64,000 nt of DNA from Flammula alnicola. Its lineage: Eukaryota; Basidiomycota; Agaricomycetes; Agaricales; Strophariaceae. Below, in pieces: positions 45,183-58,730 of the stretch; positions within the stretch are counted from its first letter, which is position 1; every line of letters starts with the position of its first letter. The notes under the pieces are model-generated. The model did not search any database. It had not been told where the DNA came from and worked only from the letters and a program-made list of their open reading frames with translations. Location of the stretch: NCBI GenBank assembly GCA_015499995.1, contig JADNRV010000126.1, forward strand, positions 93,680 through 157,679, in the 5' to 3' direction. The position numbers and the translations under genes are program-made.

Positions 45183-48100
45183 CTAAAATCTGCTTCCTAC
45201 AGCGCGTTCTTCACGGTCGAGATAATCCCGTTGTAAGGATTCGTAACCCCGGAAGGTCGCTTCACCGCAGAGCTTGCGAACAATGTCAATCATTTCATCT
45301 ATGCGCTGTAATAAAAATAACGTTCATGGTCAAAAAACGGTGGAAGAAGGTCAAAAAAGAAACATACAGAGATAATGCTTGAGAGTGCAACCACAGCTAA
45401 AAATAGTAAATATAATTCAATACATATTTCTGACATGAGAGGTGGGACACTTACCTGTAGAGTGGGCAGGCAATTGTTCGTCCTAAATACCCAGCAAAAG
45501 AAAAATTAGAAAAGGCTGAACGAATAGAGACCCAGACTATGAAGTACCCACCAAGAGCAAATCAAGCGTCAACTGATCGTCCTCAAATCCCATACTCGAA
45601 CCATCCACGTTTACAGGCCCAACAGCAGCCGTAATTTCCTTATCCTCATCCTCATCATCTCCACGTTTCACTATCTTCTCCTCTTCCGAACTGGAATCCG
45701 TGTGCAAGTTCCTCTGCTTTTCGTGGCCACCGTACCGAGGCGCAAACGTCTTCAACAGTGAAGGATTCAACGACCGGCCGCCAGAGTGGTATTCGTGGTA
45801 TACAAGACGGTCTCTCAGTTTAGGCAGATACGCCGGTAGCGAATGACCTTCCATGAGTGCGTTGGAGAGAGTTGTGAGGGTCACGAAAATGTCCGAGAGC
45901 TGTCCATGAAATTCCCGTTGAATAAGGGTTAGCAAAAGTAGAAAATCGACACACGAAGTTAGGATTCAAATACGGCGTCTACAAAAATACAGCTTGTCAA
46001 CAAGCCATTCGGTAAGAACTGCGCATGGGCTCACCCGATGCACCAAAGCACTGCACCACTTCGGGTCGAGCTTGGCGAATGACGTCACAAGCAGCCCAAG
46101 AGCAGCTGTCATCCGCTGCCTTGAAGACAATTATTCATCGATACGATCCTGATAAACATGTAATACTTACTGCAGAATAAACAATTCTTGATATTCCGTG
46201 TGAGGCCATGTACCGCTAACAAAAACCTATTAGACGCGATTACACAGGGATCAATGTACGAAAGACGCACGACAGCTGAGGCTCGAACTTCGCAGTCGTC
46301 AACGATGGAGATATGAATCTTAATCTCGTCTATATATGCATGTATGTATCAGGTCAGCCCATCATGGTCCAGATTCCATACTTCCAAGAACATACCGAGA
46401 CGCTAATGATCCTCTTTGCAATTTTCCGCATCCTCCTCTCCTTGGGTGACATTTTCTCATCATCCTCTGCACTGGAGACAAGGGGAGTCTTTTCAAAATC
46501 TCCGCGGCGTGCACGCGCTTCCTCAGCGAGGAAGGCCTCAATTTCTCCTGTGAAGATGTTGCCTGCTTCGCCGACGATGGCCGCCAGCGTTTTCCGAACA
46601 AGCACCCGTGAAGAAATCGGGTTGGGGAACAGCATAACGATGAACTGTACATGAAATATTATCAGCCAACTTCGAAGGCATGGAAAAGGCAATAAGAACA
46701 CTCGTCACACACCGCAGCTGTGAACCCAATGATAACAAGCAATCTGTGATGCATATACCATTTAGTCATCACTAAAATATATCTAATCACGGAGAACATA
46801 CGCTCGCTTCCATCCAATATTAACACCCACACCTGTATTTGCAATGACAAACATATTCGCATTGATCCAGCTGTAGCCAATCACTAGAACCAACGTCAGG
46901 ATAGGCTCCATATTCCAGTTATATCCACTTACCAAAAACAATAGTGACCGCAGTCATGATCCAAAGTGGTAGCTGTCTTGGCGGTCCAGCGATTCGCGCA
47001 AAGAGGAAGGGCGCCAAAAAGACGGTCTAAATCTGATTTCAATGACGATTCAGATTGAGAAAAACTCTGAACAGTCATACCGTTGCAACGGTAAGCCCGT
47101 ACGGATTGCCATGTCCTAAGCCAGCTGCAATGTACCAAACGCCCATACCGACTGCAAAAAGGGCGTAAACTCTCCAACAAACTATGAAGGGCGAAATTTC
47201 GAATATACGCACTCACTAAACCAATGAGAGTCCCAGCCAAGCGAACCACGAAATTCGCAATCTAAACTCTCAGTCCATCTGTCAACAACCATAATTCGCA
47301 CACCGAAAGAATAATCTGACCTGATCGCCTGCATATATGGCCAATCCAGTCTACAGTAATAGCAAAAATCTCCATGAGCAAACATCCAACAACATCGAGC
47401 AGGAAAGAGGATTTCAACATACCTGGGCCATAATCAACGCCCAAACTCCCTTATTGTCATAGTAGAACCATGCAGTACTATGGCATACAGACGGGATCCA
47501 CAGCGCGACCGATACGACACCCATGCGCAAGCAGAAGATACCTTGAGGAGACTTGAAGAACCTGAACACCGCAGCAAGCTTGAGGAAGACCCGACCAAAA
47601 GCAGTGGTCGGTGGGAAAGCATCTGGATTGCGCTTCTCTATCATAAAAATCCAACAACGATGAGTATCCTATCGCAGATCAGTAATAGAGAAGAAACGCC
47701 AGCACATACTTGGTGGTTCCGTCAACTGCTCTTCCTCATCTTGATCTTCGTCCCCGCCCAACGTCGACCCCGCGTCATCGGGCGAAGAATCGAACGCCGC
47801 CGGATCATTCGTGCTGCCCATCTCCAGCGGAGCTGCCGAGTCCTTGAACTCGTCGCCGGTGATATCGTCCTTCACAGTCGCGATGCGACCTGGGAACCAG
47901 ACCTTCACGTTCGGTCTTTGCGCGTCGATGTCGATGACCATCTTGAGCAGTTTGGCTATGCGTTCTGCAAAAGCGTCGAGGGTGTCGATCAAGACGAAGC
48001 ATATATAAAGAGATCTTACATATCGTGTGTCAGTCAGTGCTGCACAGAGAGAGGGATATAAAACGCACCTCGAAGCAAACATATCCGAGGTCTTCAATAA

Positions 48101-49965
48101 TTTCCTCGTCTCCGGATCGAAGAACCTCTCGTATGGTTTTATTAATTTCACCCTCTCCACAGCCCTAAACTCCTCCAACGCATCTTCCAATTGCCTTAGC
48201 TGACCGACCAGGTTTTCCTGCCGTTCCTTGAGCTGGGCTTTATCCGTGCGCTTAAAAAGTCCAGCAAACCTCCGGCTGTTGCACTCCTGGAACCAGTCGA
48301 TGACGCATACAAGCGCAGATTCAGTCGAGGCCCGCAGATTCGCAGAGGAAGATGCGAGAATAGGGACGAGCGAGTCCAGGTCATGGCCATGCCGCATTTC
48401 ACGCTCTTTGATTTTGCGTATCAATGCCTGATATCGGTTGGCTTTGCCGGGCGTCTCGGTTCCAGGGCGGTGTCTCTGCTCCACCTCGTCAAGGTCCTTG
48501 TCCTCTGCCATATTTGTGTCGTTCACAAATGTCTGGAATGAATATAGGCCGCTGAGGAAAATCATGTACGTTGAAGCGACTCTGGTTCGACGAGACAAAG
48601 AGATACGCAGACGTACGCAGCACGGAACATAATCGATTTCAACTCTGCATTGATCCTCTTCAAGTCTGTAGGCCCAAGACGTCCGACCGATGTATCCATG
48701 TGTATGAGCTTGATTTGATGGGCGATTGCATCCAATGCATTTACTAAATTTGATCGCAATCCGTTCCCTCTGGTGTTTTTTTCGGCCCACGCCTCGTGAT
48801 CCGACGGTGCAGATGCAAGGGCTTCAGACTGAAGACGAAGGAGATCCAGAATGGGCTAAAACGATGTTAATTTAAGCATGGCTGTACGATGACATTAACA
48901 AATAAATCTCACCGTCCAGAAGTTCTCCTCGAGTGATGTTCTGCCACGAAAATCAGACATGATTCGTAGATGTAAAAGAGCGACTTACAACCAGACGTGG
49001 TTTAAGCTCTCGGGAAAGACCAAGACCAAGCTTCCGATCGCAACCGCTATGTAGAAACATGTAGGGATGATGAATAACTTGGAGAGCATGTAATCGGATG
49101 TAGGCAAGTCTGCAAAAACATGTTTAATTCAATGCCTAGTAAATATTTGATGGAGACTCACAAGGTCCTGTGGTACAGATCACATCCAGAACGATCGTAC
49201 CGAAGATACTAAACAGAACAAGATTGGGTAGATACGTCCGTACGGCGCCCATTGCAAAGGATCCGACGAAAAGGAAAGCGCCATAGACTGCTGATGACCT
49301 ATGCAGAATTATTTGAATAGCTCTTCATTGTCTACGTTAATTGGACGAACCGTGGATCAAGAAAAAATCCGTGGAAAATTGCGCCTTGAATCTGAAGATT
49401 AGCAGGCAAGTTAGGGTCCAGTCTATTTAAACAGAATTCGATTAGGTCTATGGTATCCACAATTTGAAAGGCGAGTATGCTCACAAGGATTGCAGTTTCT
49501 GTTCTTGCTGTGCCAGAAGCGCTGAACTCCTGACCGACAAAGCAGATGCCATGGCGGCACTTCCCCATGCCCATCCCACAAGCATTCCAAGAAGCAGCGT
49601 CACAGAAACTAGAAGAAATAGAGAGAGCGCGAGACTCGGCGGAATCATGACCGCGATGATTCTGCGTTTGAAAGGTTGAACATGCAATCTCCAGGGTGCC
49701 GGTGAACGATGATGAAATCTACTGACACAGAGAAGAAGGCAGCCTGTCCCATCGTATTTGATGTCTTCGTCGCCACCATGAGTACCATAGTCGCTGCAAA
49801 GGCGACACAACATCGGATCCAAGTCTTGATGGTGCGTTTTGACCGAAAGGCGGGTTTAACCCAGGAAAATGGACCTGGGTTTCCCTTTGGTGGCGGCTTC
49901 GTTGGCGTTAAAGGGCTCTTCACCTCCGAAGACATGGTAGCGAGGTTACCGCCAGAACTAGACAT
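45183..49965 (-). CDS. FUSC-1: FUSC/ArAE_2-type membrane transporter
   Basis: Many-exon minus-strand gene coding for roughly 1000 residues. The N-terminus is SPLTPTKPPPKGNPGPFSWV, then KPAFRSKRTIKTWIRC and hydrophobic spans, as in the Pfam ArAE_2_N/'ER transporter, 6TM' domain. A cytosolic middle part has LRSNLVNALDAIAHQIKLIH, LVPILASSSANLR and KLIKPYERFFDPETRKLL. A second membrane block (FRFFKSPQGIFCLRMGVVSV..., GNPYGLTVAT, GYSWINAN) is followed by the DUF2421-like end (FPNPISSRVLVRKTL; DYLDREERAVGSRF). It is probably an internal-membrane exporter of unknown substrate. The paralogue FUSC-2 begins at the equivalent of Met 49935, so that Met is the likelier start. Stop at 45185-45183. Exon limits were not all resolved. 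Confidence 0.78.
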
Positions 49966-50381
49966 GTAGGCAATGGTATCAAAAGAGAGGAATGTCTAGA
50001 GTCCTGTTGGACCAGGATCGCGAAACGCTTTAGTGGGAGCTAAATTTGTCGAGGAAGTCCGACTAACGTCCGACGTCGTTAATATAGTTCGAGCATGGCG
50101 ATTGTGATTCGTTATTTGGTCTTCTCTTTCAATGAGACTACGATCTGGTGTTGACAACTTGAGCAGCCCTTCAAAGGCGTGGTCACTGCCTACTAGTGCT
50201 AAGGCGGCTGGCTGCCATCACTCCCGTCGCTGTCTTCGAGTCGCCGGTCATGTGACTGGCCACTTTTGACCGGCTTGATGACCTCCGGTTTTCTTAGCTT
50301 GCTTCAGCTCTGGCTCAGCTCTCACTGTCACCGTGCCAAACCGCGTCGGCAATACTTCGTATTGAAATTCTATGTTATGCC
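49966..50381. promoter_or_regulatory. Divergent region FUSC-1 / MYND copy 1
   Basis: 416 bases between divergent genes. The end near the MYND start (CTCACTGTCACCGTGCCAAA) matches the region before the intact MYND gene at 58695. Confidence 0.45.
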
Positions 50382-51080
50382 ATGGAGCCGGAATCCACTC
50401 CTGAGAAGAAATACATGACCCTACACGACCTCCACGAGACCGCCCTTCTCCTCAGTACGAGCGGTGATCGATGATCAACCAAGCGTGCTTCAGATACTAG
50501 TACATTGCTAGTACACCAAATTACGCGAAGTCGCGACGACGTCCGACTTCAAGACCATTATCCTTCCAGCATTGGAATGTACTGAGGCTACCATCCCCCG
50601 CGTGGGCTTCGTCTTCGATTAGAGAGACCCCTTGAGGGAAACGAACCTGATCTACCGTCCAAGATGTTCCCAAACCCCGTGCCTCCGACCCTGCATACTA
50701 CATAGCAGCCTCGCGAAGCTCACGCCAGAGGGGCTCGAAACATACTACGGGCAGGCGCGGAACCACGATGGGTCCTTCAAGGACATCATTCTCTTCCAGC
50801 ATTTCATTGACCTTTTCGCATTCACAAGAATACGCATGCGAGTGTACACAAACACACTGGCATAGGATTGCATGATCGTCGAGATGCACCTCTTCCACCC
50901 TAGCTCTGTTTACGTCTCGCTGGTTATTCCCGACAACAAGACATACAGGATATCACTGGTAGTGAGCTTTCATCGCTGCACGCCGTGCTTGCGGTCGCTT
51001 CTCCCGGCTCAAAGTTCGATATCATTTTTCGACCTTGCATCCTTACAATTCGGCGATGTAGGACGTGGATTTAAAGGCAA
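50382..51080 (+). pseudogene. Truncated MYND-gene copy
   Basis: Begins MEPESTPEKKYMTLHDLHE, parallel to the intact gene at 58731 (MDSAELLPENKYEDKVLDLH). It continues in scattered frames (IGFVFD, LETYYGQARNHDGSF, LASLQFGDVGRGFKGK) with several stops and indels. At about 51080 it stops matching the MYND gene and becomes a copy of the F1-6 3' part. The MYND finger itself is missing. Confidence 0.8.
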
Positions 51081-51330
51081 GTTAAACCAGGCGATTGCTA
51101 AAGATAAATATTACTGGGCAGCCAAGAGCATCCAGTATCAGGGGAGGAGAAGGTGAGTTGGATCCATAGTCCACAGTCGAAAGTGTCATTGCATGACGCT
51201 TGCTGACTTGCTTGAATGCCAGAATAAGAAATTATAACGGAAAATGGATGGCTGATCGGTAGACACGTGTCTCGATCTTGGAACGAAATCGATCCACACC
51301 AATCGGCGCGTTGTCCTGGGTCCAGCATTT
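51081..51330 (+). repeat. Second copy of F1-6 3' end (duplication junction)
   Basis: KLNQAIAKDKYYWAAK at 51083-51130 copies KLKQAVIQDG...YYYWAAK of 44284-44340. The bases at 51215-51330 copy 44655-44790. A deletion separates the two blocks. Together with the preceding MYND sequence this is the joint created by the tandem duplication. Confidence 0.7.
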
Positions 51331-51610
51331 TGTACTTACTACATAATCATTTCACGCAGCATCATTGGTTACCGGCACCGGTCAGCGTCGATCCCTTTCA
51401 AATATTACATAGATGCCAATGATTGCTAGGCTTTTGATTCATCTATCTGCTATGCCAGCAGTATCTCGATATGAGAAGAACATAGGGTCATTCAAACACT
51501 AGCTAATGTATCTAAGTACATGACTAAATAGAGCAATGTGATTAAACAGAAAACCTGATGAGAATGGGGGATTGGTAAAATGTGGCTCGTCAAATGAGCG
51601 TCATCCATGG
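51331..51610. other. Gap downstream of FUSC-2
   Basis: Non-coding; nothing recognised. Confidence 0.4.
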
Positions 51611-54600
51611 CTAGAATTGTCTTCCTACAGCCCGTTCTTCACGGTCGAGATAATCCATTTGAAGCGACTCATAGCCCCGGAAGGGCACTTCGCCGCAGAG
51701 CCCGCGAACAATGTCAATCATTTCATCTATGCGCTGTAAGAAAGTAGCGTTCATCATCAGAAAAAGCTGCAAAAAGGTCACAAGAGAAACATACAGAGAT
51801 GACGGCTGAGATTGCAACCACAGCTGTAAATGACGCAAATACAGTTCAAAACATGTTTCTGACATGCAGCAGTAATCTTACCTGTTGAGTGAGCAGGCAA
51901 TTGTTCGTCCTAAAAACATAGAAAAAGAAAAGATCAGAAAAGGCCACAAAGATACAGCAAAACCCAGACTATGAAATACCCACCAAGAGCAAATCAAGTG
52001 TCAACTGATCGCCCTCAAATCCCATACTCGAACCATCCAAGTTCGCAGGCCCAGCAGCATCCGCGAGTGCCGTTTCCTCGTCCTCTCTATGTTTCACTAC
52101 CTTCTCCTCTTCCGAACTGGAATCCGTGTGCAAGCTCCTCTGCTTCTCGTCACCACCCATCCGAGGTGCGAATGTCTTGAACAGAGTAGGATTCAATGAT
52201 AGGCCTCCAGAGTGGTATTCGTGGTATACAAGGCGGTCTCTCAGGTGAGGCAGGTACGCAGGTAGCGGGTGGCCTTGCATGAGTGAGTTGGAGATAATTG
52301 TGAGAGTCATAAAAATATCCGAGAGCTGTCGACGAAAATCACGTTCAATAAGGATGAGCGAAAGCAAGGATGAGCGAAAGCAGAAATTTGACCCACGAAG
52401 TTAGGATTCATGTACGGCGTCTGCAAAAATACAGCTTGTCAATAAGCCATTCGGTAAGAACTGCGCATGGGCTTACCCGATGCAGCAAAGCACTGCACCA
52501 CTTCGGGTCGAGCTTGGCGAAGGACTGCACAAGCAGCGCAAGAGCACCCATCATCCGCTGCCTTGAAGACAATTATTCATCGATACAATCCTGATAAACC
52601 ATGATACTTACTGCAGACTAAATAATTCTTGATACTGCGCATGAGGCCATGTACCGCTAACCAAAGCCTATGAGACACGATCATACAGAAATCAATGAAT
52701 AAAGATGGACGCACGACAGCTGGGGCTCCAACCTCGCGGTCGTCAACGAAGGAGATATGAACCTTAACCTCGTCTACATATGCATGTATCAAGTCAGATC
52801 ACTGTCCAAACTTCGAAGAAGCATAAGAGGACATACTGAAATGCCAACGATCCTCTTTGCAATTTTCCTCATCCTCCTCTCCTTAAATGACATTTTCGCA
52901 TCACTCTCAGCATCAAAGTTAATTCGAGTCTTCTCAAAATCTCCGCGGCGTGCACGCGCTTCCTCAGCGAGGAAGGCCTCGATTTCTCCTGTGAAGATGT
53001 TGCCTGCCTCGCCAACGATGGCCGCCAGCGTTTTCCGTACAAGCACCCGCGAGAACATAGGATTGGGGAAAAGCATAACGATGAACTGTACACAAAAAAT
53101 AATGTCAGTCAACTCGAAAGTCGGAGGAAAGACAACACCATCGCTCATTACGCACTGCACCCGCGAACCCAATGATAACAAGCAGCCTGTGATAAACCAT
53201 TAGTGATCACCAAATAGGATTTAAACACTGATAACATACGCTCGCTTCCATCCAACGTTAACAGCCGCACCGGGATTTGCAAGGATGAACTGGTTTGCAT
53301 CAACCCAGCTGTAACCAGCCACTAGAACCAACGTCAGTGAAAAGATTCCATATTACTCCAGTATACATCTACACACCAAGAACGATAGTGAGCGCGGTCA
53401 TGGCCCAAAACGCTAGCTGTGCGGGTGGTCCAGCAATCCGCTCAAAGAGGAAGGGCGACACAATGACGGTCTAGATACTCACTTCAGTCAAAATCCGAAA
53501 CTGAGTAAAAACTTTGGATATGTGGACAGACCGATGAAATGACAAACCCGTACGGGTTACCATGTCCCAACCCAGCTCCAATATACCAAGCGAGCATACC
53601 GACTGCCAAAAAAAGAGGTTAAAATCTGTAACGAAAACGAGGAATTTCGAATATACGCACGCAGCATACCAATGATCGTGGCAGCCACGCGCTCCACGAA
53701 ACTCGCAATCTAAGCCCTCAGGCCGTCAGTCGATTGTCCTCAACTCACACACCGAACATCGGTCTGACCTGATCGCCTGCATACAACGCCAATCCGCTCT
53801 AATAGCCGACACGACACGTCCTTGAATACCCAACAACATCAAGCATGAACGAAGATGTCAACGTACCTGTGACATAATCAGTCCCCAAATGCCCCTATTG
53901 TCGTAATAGAACCATGCGCTGGAATGGCAGACAGCCGGGATCCACAGCGCAACTGATACGATGCCCGTACGGAAGGCAAAGATGCCCTGAGGTGACTTGA
54001 AGAACCTGAACACCGGAGCGAGCTTGAGGAAGAACCGACCAAAAGTAGTAGTAGGTGGGAAGGCATCTGGGTTCCGTTTCTCTATAATAACAGACAGAGC
54101 AAAAACTCAACGATGAGTATCTTATCTCAGACGAGTAATGAAGGAAGAAATGGCCAGCACATACTCGGTGGTTCCGCCAACTGCTCTTTCTCGTCCTCCT
54201 CCTCACCCAGTATCGACTCCGAGTCGTCATCGTGCGTACTCGATGAATCAAACGCCGCCGGATCACCTGCAGTGCCCATCTCCAGCGGAGCCTCCGAGTC
54301 TTTGAACTCGTCACCAGTGATGTCGTCCTTCACGGTGGCGATGCGAAATGGGAACCAGATCTTCGCGTTTGGTCGCTGCGCATCGATGTCCATGATAATC
54401 TTCAGCAGCTTGGCTATGCGTTCCGCAAAGGCATCGAGGGTGTCGATCAAGACGAAACATATGTAAAGCGATCTGTTATATTATAAGTTATTGGTGACAT
54501 CTCCTAAACAAAAAGAAAATAATATGCACCTCGAAGCAAACATATCCGCAGTCTTCAACAGCTTCCTTGTCTCTGGATCAAAGAACTTCTCGTACGGTTT

Positions 54601-56407
54601 GATCAACTTCACCCTCTGCACAGTCCTAAACTCCTCCAATGTCTCCTTCAGCTGCCTTAGCTGACCAACCAGCCTTGCCTGTCGTTCCTCGATCTTGGCT
54701 TTATCCGCGCGCCTGAAGAGTCCAGTAATCCGACCGCTGTTGCACTCCTGGAACCACTTGATGACGCATACAAGCGCAGATTCAGTCGAGGTTCTCAAAT
54801 TCGCAGAAGAAGACGCGAGAATGGGAACCAGCGAGTCCAGGTCGTGTCCATGCCGAACCTCGCGCTCCTTGATCTTGCGTAGCAACGCCTCGTATCGGTT
54901 GACTGTCCGAGGCGTGTCGGTTCCGAGATCGTGTCGCTGTTCCGCCGCCTCATGGTCCTTGTTTTCCCTCGTGTTCGTGTCGTTCACAAATGCCTGGAAT
55001 GAATACAGACCACTGACGAAATTCATGTAGGTTGAGACACCTCTAGTTCGACGAGAGAAAGGTAGACGCGGACGTACACGGCACGTAACATGACCGATTT
55101 CAGCTCTGCATTGATCCTCTTCAAGTCTGTAGGCCCAAGACGTCCGACCGAGGTATCCATGTGTATGAGCTTGATTTGATGGGCGATTGCATCCACTGCA
55201 TTTACTAAATTCGACCGTAATTGGCTCCCTCTCGCGTTTTTTTCAGCCCACACCTCGTGATCCGAGGGCGTCGATTCAAGGGCTTCAGACTGAAGACGAA
55301 GGAGGTCTAGAATAGGCTAAAACAATTTCAGTTAAGACACAGATGACATCAGAAATCAATCTCACAGTCCAGAAGGTCTCTTCCAGTGATGTTCTACCCA
55401 AAAAATCAGACTTCGTTCAGAGACATAAAACAATGACTTACAACCAGACGTGGCTCAAGCTCTCGGGAAAGATTAAGGCCAAGCTTCCGATTGCAACCGC
55501 AACGTAGAAAGACGTAGGGATCAAGAATATCTTGGCGAGTTTGTAGTTGGACGTAGGAGAGACTGCAAAACGTCTTTAACTCGACGTCCATACGGAATGT
55601 ATAGTCAAGACTCACGCGGTCCTATGGTACACACCTACAGAAGAATGAGAAAAGCAAATTCCGTGCACTAAGAATGCGCCATACCAGATCCAGCGTGATC
55701 ATGCCGAAGACAGATAGAATCGTAAGGTTGGGCAGATAGGCCCGTAAGGCACCCATTGCAAAGGTTCCTATGAAAAGGAAAGCGCCAAAAACTGCTGATG
55801 ATCTATGGAGAGTCATTGAATAGGTTTTGCGGAGTCTGCGTGGATTGGACGAACCGTGGGTCAAGAAAAAATCCGTGGAACGTAGCCTCTGCAATCTGCA
55901 GCGCAGCAGGTATGTTTGGGTTTAATCTATTCAGAAAGAATTCGATTAGGTTTATGGTAAAAGCTGAGACATGCTCACGAGGCTTTCAGTTCCTGTTCTT
56001 TCTGTGCCAGAAGTGCTGAACTTCTGGCAGACAGAGCGGACGCCATGGCCGCGTTTCCCCACGCCCATCCCATACACATACCGACCAGCAATGTCGTGGC
56101 AGCTAGAAGGAAGACAGAGAGAGCGAAAGCGGGCGGGATCATGACGGCAACGATTCTGTGTTCGAAAGGTAAGACAATCTCGTGTATAGACGAAATCCAC
56201 CAACAAAGCAAAAAAGGCAGTCTGCCCCATCGTATCTCCTGACTTCCTCGCCACCAGGAGTATCATGGTCGCTGCAAAGGCAGCACAACATCGGACGAAA
56301 GTCTTGAGGGTGCGTCGTGACCGAAAGGCGGGTTTGACCCAGGAAAAGGGGCCTGGCTTTGCCCTTCGTGGCTTTGTTGGCGAGCTATTCACCCTTTCCG
56401 ACGACAT
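51611..56407 (-). CDS. FUSC-2: FUSC/ArAE_2-type membrane transporter
   Basis: Paralogue of FUSC-1 with the same exon order. Start MSSERVNSSPTKPRRAKPGP, then WVKPAFRSRRTLKTFVRC. The middle part has LRSNLVNAVDAIAHQIKLIH, LVPILASSSANLR and KLIKPYEKFFDPETRKLL. The second membrane block is FRFFKSPQGIFAF-like with the later FPNPMFSRVLVRKTL, ending REERAVGRQF. The acidic insert after the TGDEFKDSEAPLEM motif differs most from FUSC-1. The two genes are in direct tandem about 6.5 kb apart. No frame break was noticed in the exons I followed, so both copies may be functional. Substrate unknown; relatives of this family include the yeast Bre4-like proteins. Confidence 0.78.
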
Positions 56408-56737
56408 GGGAGCGAGATGTACGCCTGAACGAGACGCGCACGCAGTGAGAGCAAATGAGGCGAATGTCTCGGAGTCGCCGCTTGGAATTTGGAAAAGCCA
56501 AGAAAAAGCTCAAGTGGGAGTTAAATTTGTCGTGTTCCGGTCGTTAAAATATTTCGAGCATATCGATTGTCATCTTTTATTTGGTTTTCTCGAGACTGTC
56601 ATTCGGCGTTGATAATGAAGTTACGAGGCGGCCCTTGAGAGCTTCAAGTTCATGTTGTGTCACTTCAGGGGCGTCAACCGCGGTGGAACCGAGATCATGT
56701 GATTGCCTTTCCGGCTTCATGTTGGCCTGAGCGGTTG

Positions 56738-56800
56738 GCGCTCAGCATCTGTCACCGTGCCAATCCACTCTTATTCATTACCATGGATCCGGCGGAGGCT
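56738..56800 (+). repeat. Extra copy of MYND gene start
   Basis: GCGCTCAGCATCT...GTCACCGTGCCAA...TTACCATGGATCCGGCGGAG closely matches 58682-58744, the leader and first codons of the intact MYND gene. The two copies flank the RecQ relic as direct repeats of about 63 bases. Confidence 0.75.
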
Positions 56801-58440
56801 GTGAGTTGCTGAGAGGTGGGCCGATACCTTGTCGCTCTTCGAATACAAAATTGAACTCGGTTAGAATCTTTCCTAAAAATTGCAAAAAAAAAATTGCAAA
56901 AGCTCGGTGTCGTATTGCACAAGGTCGTCCCCGTCCCAGCCTTCGCAAAGAGCATGTGCCACGAGAATGTCCGAATTGCTGTCCATTTTTGAGACTGCCG
57001 ACGGTTAAGCATGTAACGGAGTCTTTCATCCGGGTCTCGAGGGGGGCGATATGTTCCATCACAGTGAAAAGCCCTAGTAGGTTGGGATTCGTTACTGCGC
57101 TGTTGGTGGTCTTCAACCCATCGTTTCACCAGTGCAAGGTCACGACTTTCTTGAGGGTCTGAAGCGCAGGTGACACAGCAGTCGCAACCGTCAATGAGTG
57201 TGCGGTCAATCCATTGTATTCGAGGTCCACAACACGCGAGCGTTGCTGAGGCGACGGATTATATCATTTACGGATTACTGACGGGAGTTTCTGTCGTCGT
57301 CGAAAGTCTTCGAGGGTTTGTTTCCCGACAATATCAGCGTCCGAGTCAGGGCCTAAGAGCTCGCGGACCCAAGAGGATGCATATGTAATGGCTTCCGTGG
57401 GCTTTCCATTCCTTCCAACCTTCTGTTTAAGGTTTTCAGGTGATGAGCCCATGTCGAAAACCACGACGCGCTGAAGATTTGGAACGTCGAAGCCATAGGT
57501 GCAGGCGTCGGTTGCAATCGCGATACTAAGTACACCCCCATCAAGAAAATCCTTTGTGAAGGCAAGTGGCATTAGGGAATTATATAACTTTATGATTTTG
57601 AACCGATTGGGAATGGATGAGGGAATGAGTATGTGGAGGAACTGCATGAGGGAGCAACAGGTATTGATCGTCGCCAAAATGAGAGTGAGTGGAATATCCT
57701 GTGGCGAGATCATTCCAAAGGGAATAAGGAAACTGAGATAGAAAATTCATGGCCAGAGACAGGATGTTGAAAGAAGCGGGGATATACTTGACGTTGGGCC
57801 GGCCAATGCTGTATCGAGCATTCACATAGTGCCCCGATTGAAATTCTAGACGCTTCGCCATTTCGAGTGCGCGCTTGGGTGTCGCAGTGCCAGTTATAGC
57901 CCAAATACACGCAGCGTGCGGAATTCTTGAACTTCCGTAATTTGGACTTGTTGGTCATTCTATGCCACTGCACCGTCTGTGGGCTCATAACCCCAACTAC
58001 AATCCCCGTCGACGTAATAAGTTTGTTGAATAAATCGCGTCCGGAGACCATTGCCTCTCGTACGGAGTCTTATGATGGATCGCAAGCGCACGATGACATG
58101 TCCTTGTGCAACCTGGGCCTATAATAAATGATCACATAAATAAATTTGATGAAAACAAAGCCGTAAAACGATACCTGTTGCTCAATGAAAAGTTTCGTTG
58201 GAACAATTATGATTGCTATCCCAGCCTCATCCTTTACTTGAGCTGCGAGTAAAGGGGTGTGTAGAACGATGGTTTTGCCCATCCCTGTTGCAATTACTAG
58301 TACCGTTCCTAGGATAAGTTCGAGTCCGTGTGTGTTAATGCTGACAAACGGAAGGAATCTTGCATTTCTCGCGAAGAAGCTGTTCGAGTCATTCCTGTGT
58401 ATCGGCTTGATGTCCTGTACCAGACGTGGTTGAGAAAGTT
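56801..58440 (-). pseudogene. RecQ-like helicase, broken
   Basis: Motif I (VIATGMGKTIVLH) and Ia (IIIVPTKLFIEQQ) lie at 58190-58300. A stretch near 57900-58050 ends in KLRKF and jumps to motif III-like WAITGTATPKRALEMAKR in another frame; the DEAH box region is absent. Further on, VSIAIATDACTYGFDVPNLQ-type motif V and LKQKVGRNGKP motif VI are present at 57400-57520. A Cys-containing C-terminal part follows (57240-56800). RecQ-like helicases of this sort are abundant in Agaricomycetes. Loss of motif II and several frame changes make this copy inactive. Confidence 0.75.
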
Positions 58441-58730
58441 AGAATTATAGAGTAGAGGCGGGGCGGTGGATATGGATTTAAAAAAAATTACTGCGCGTCG
58501 AGGACTTGGGACGCGATGCTACATGTATACATCGAAAGGCTTACGCCGATCGAGTGATCGTCGTTCCAGCCGCCATCATGCCGTCAGCCAAGAAAAGAAA
58601 TATTTCAAAGTCCGAATAAGCGCGTTGCAAGCTAGATCATGTGTGCCTCTCTTTCAGGCGATGACTGTCACTTAGCGCTTAGCGCTCAGCATCTCACTGT
58701 CACCGTCCCAAACCGCTCTCATTCAATACC

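Noticed and set aside
56801..58440. Functional helicase gene
   Set aside because: The DEAH-box region is missing and motifs lie in different frames.
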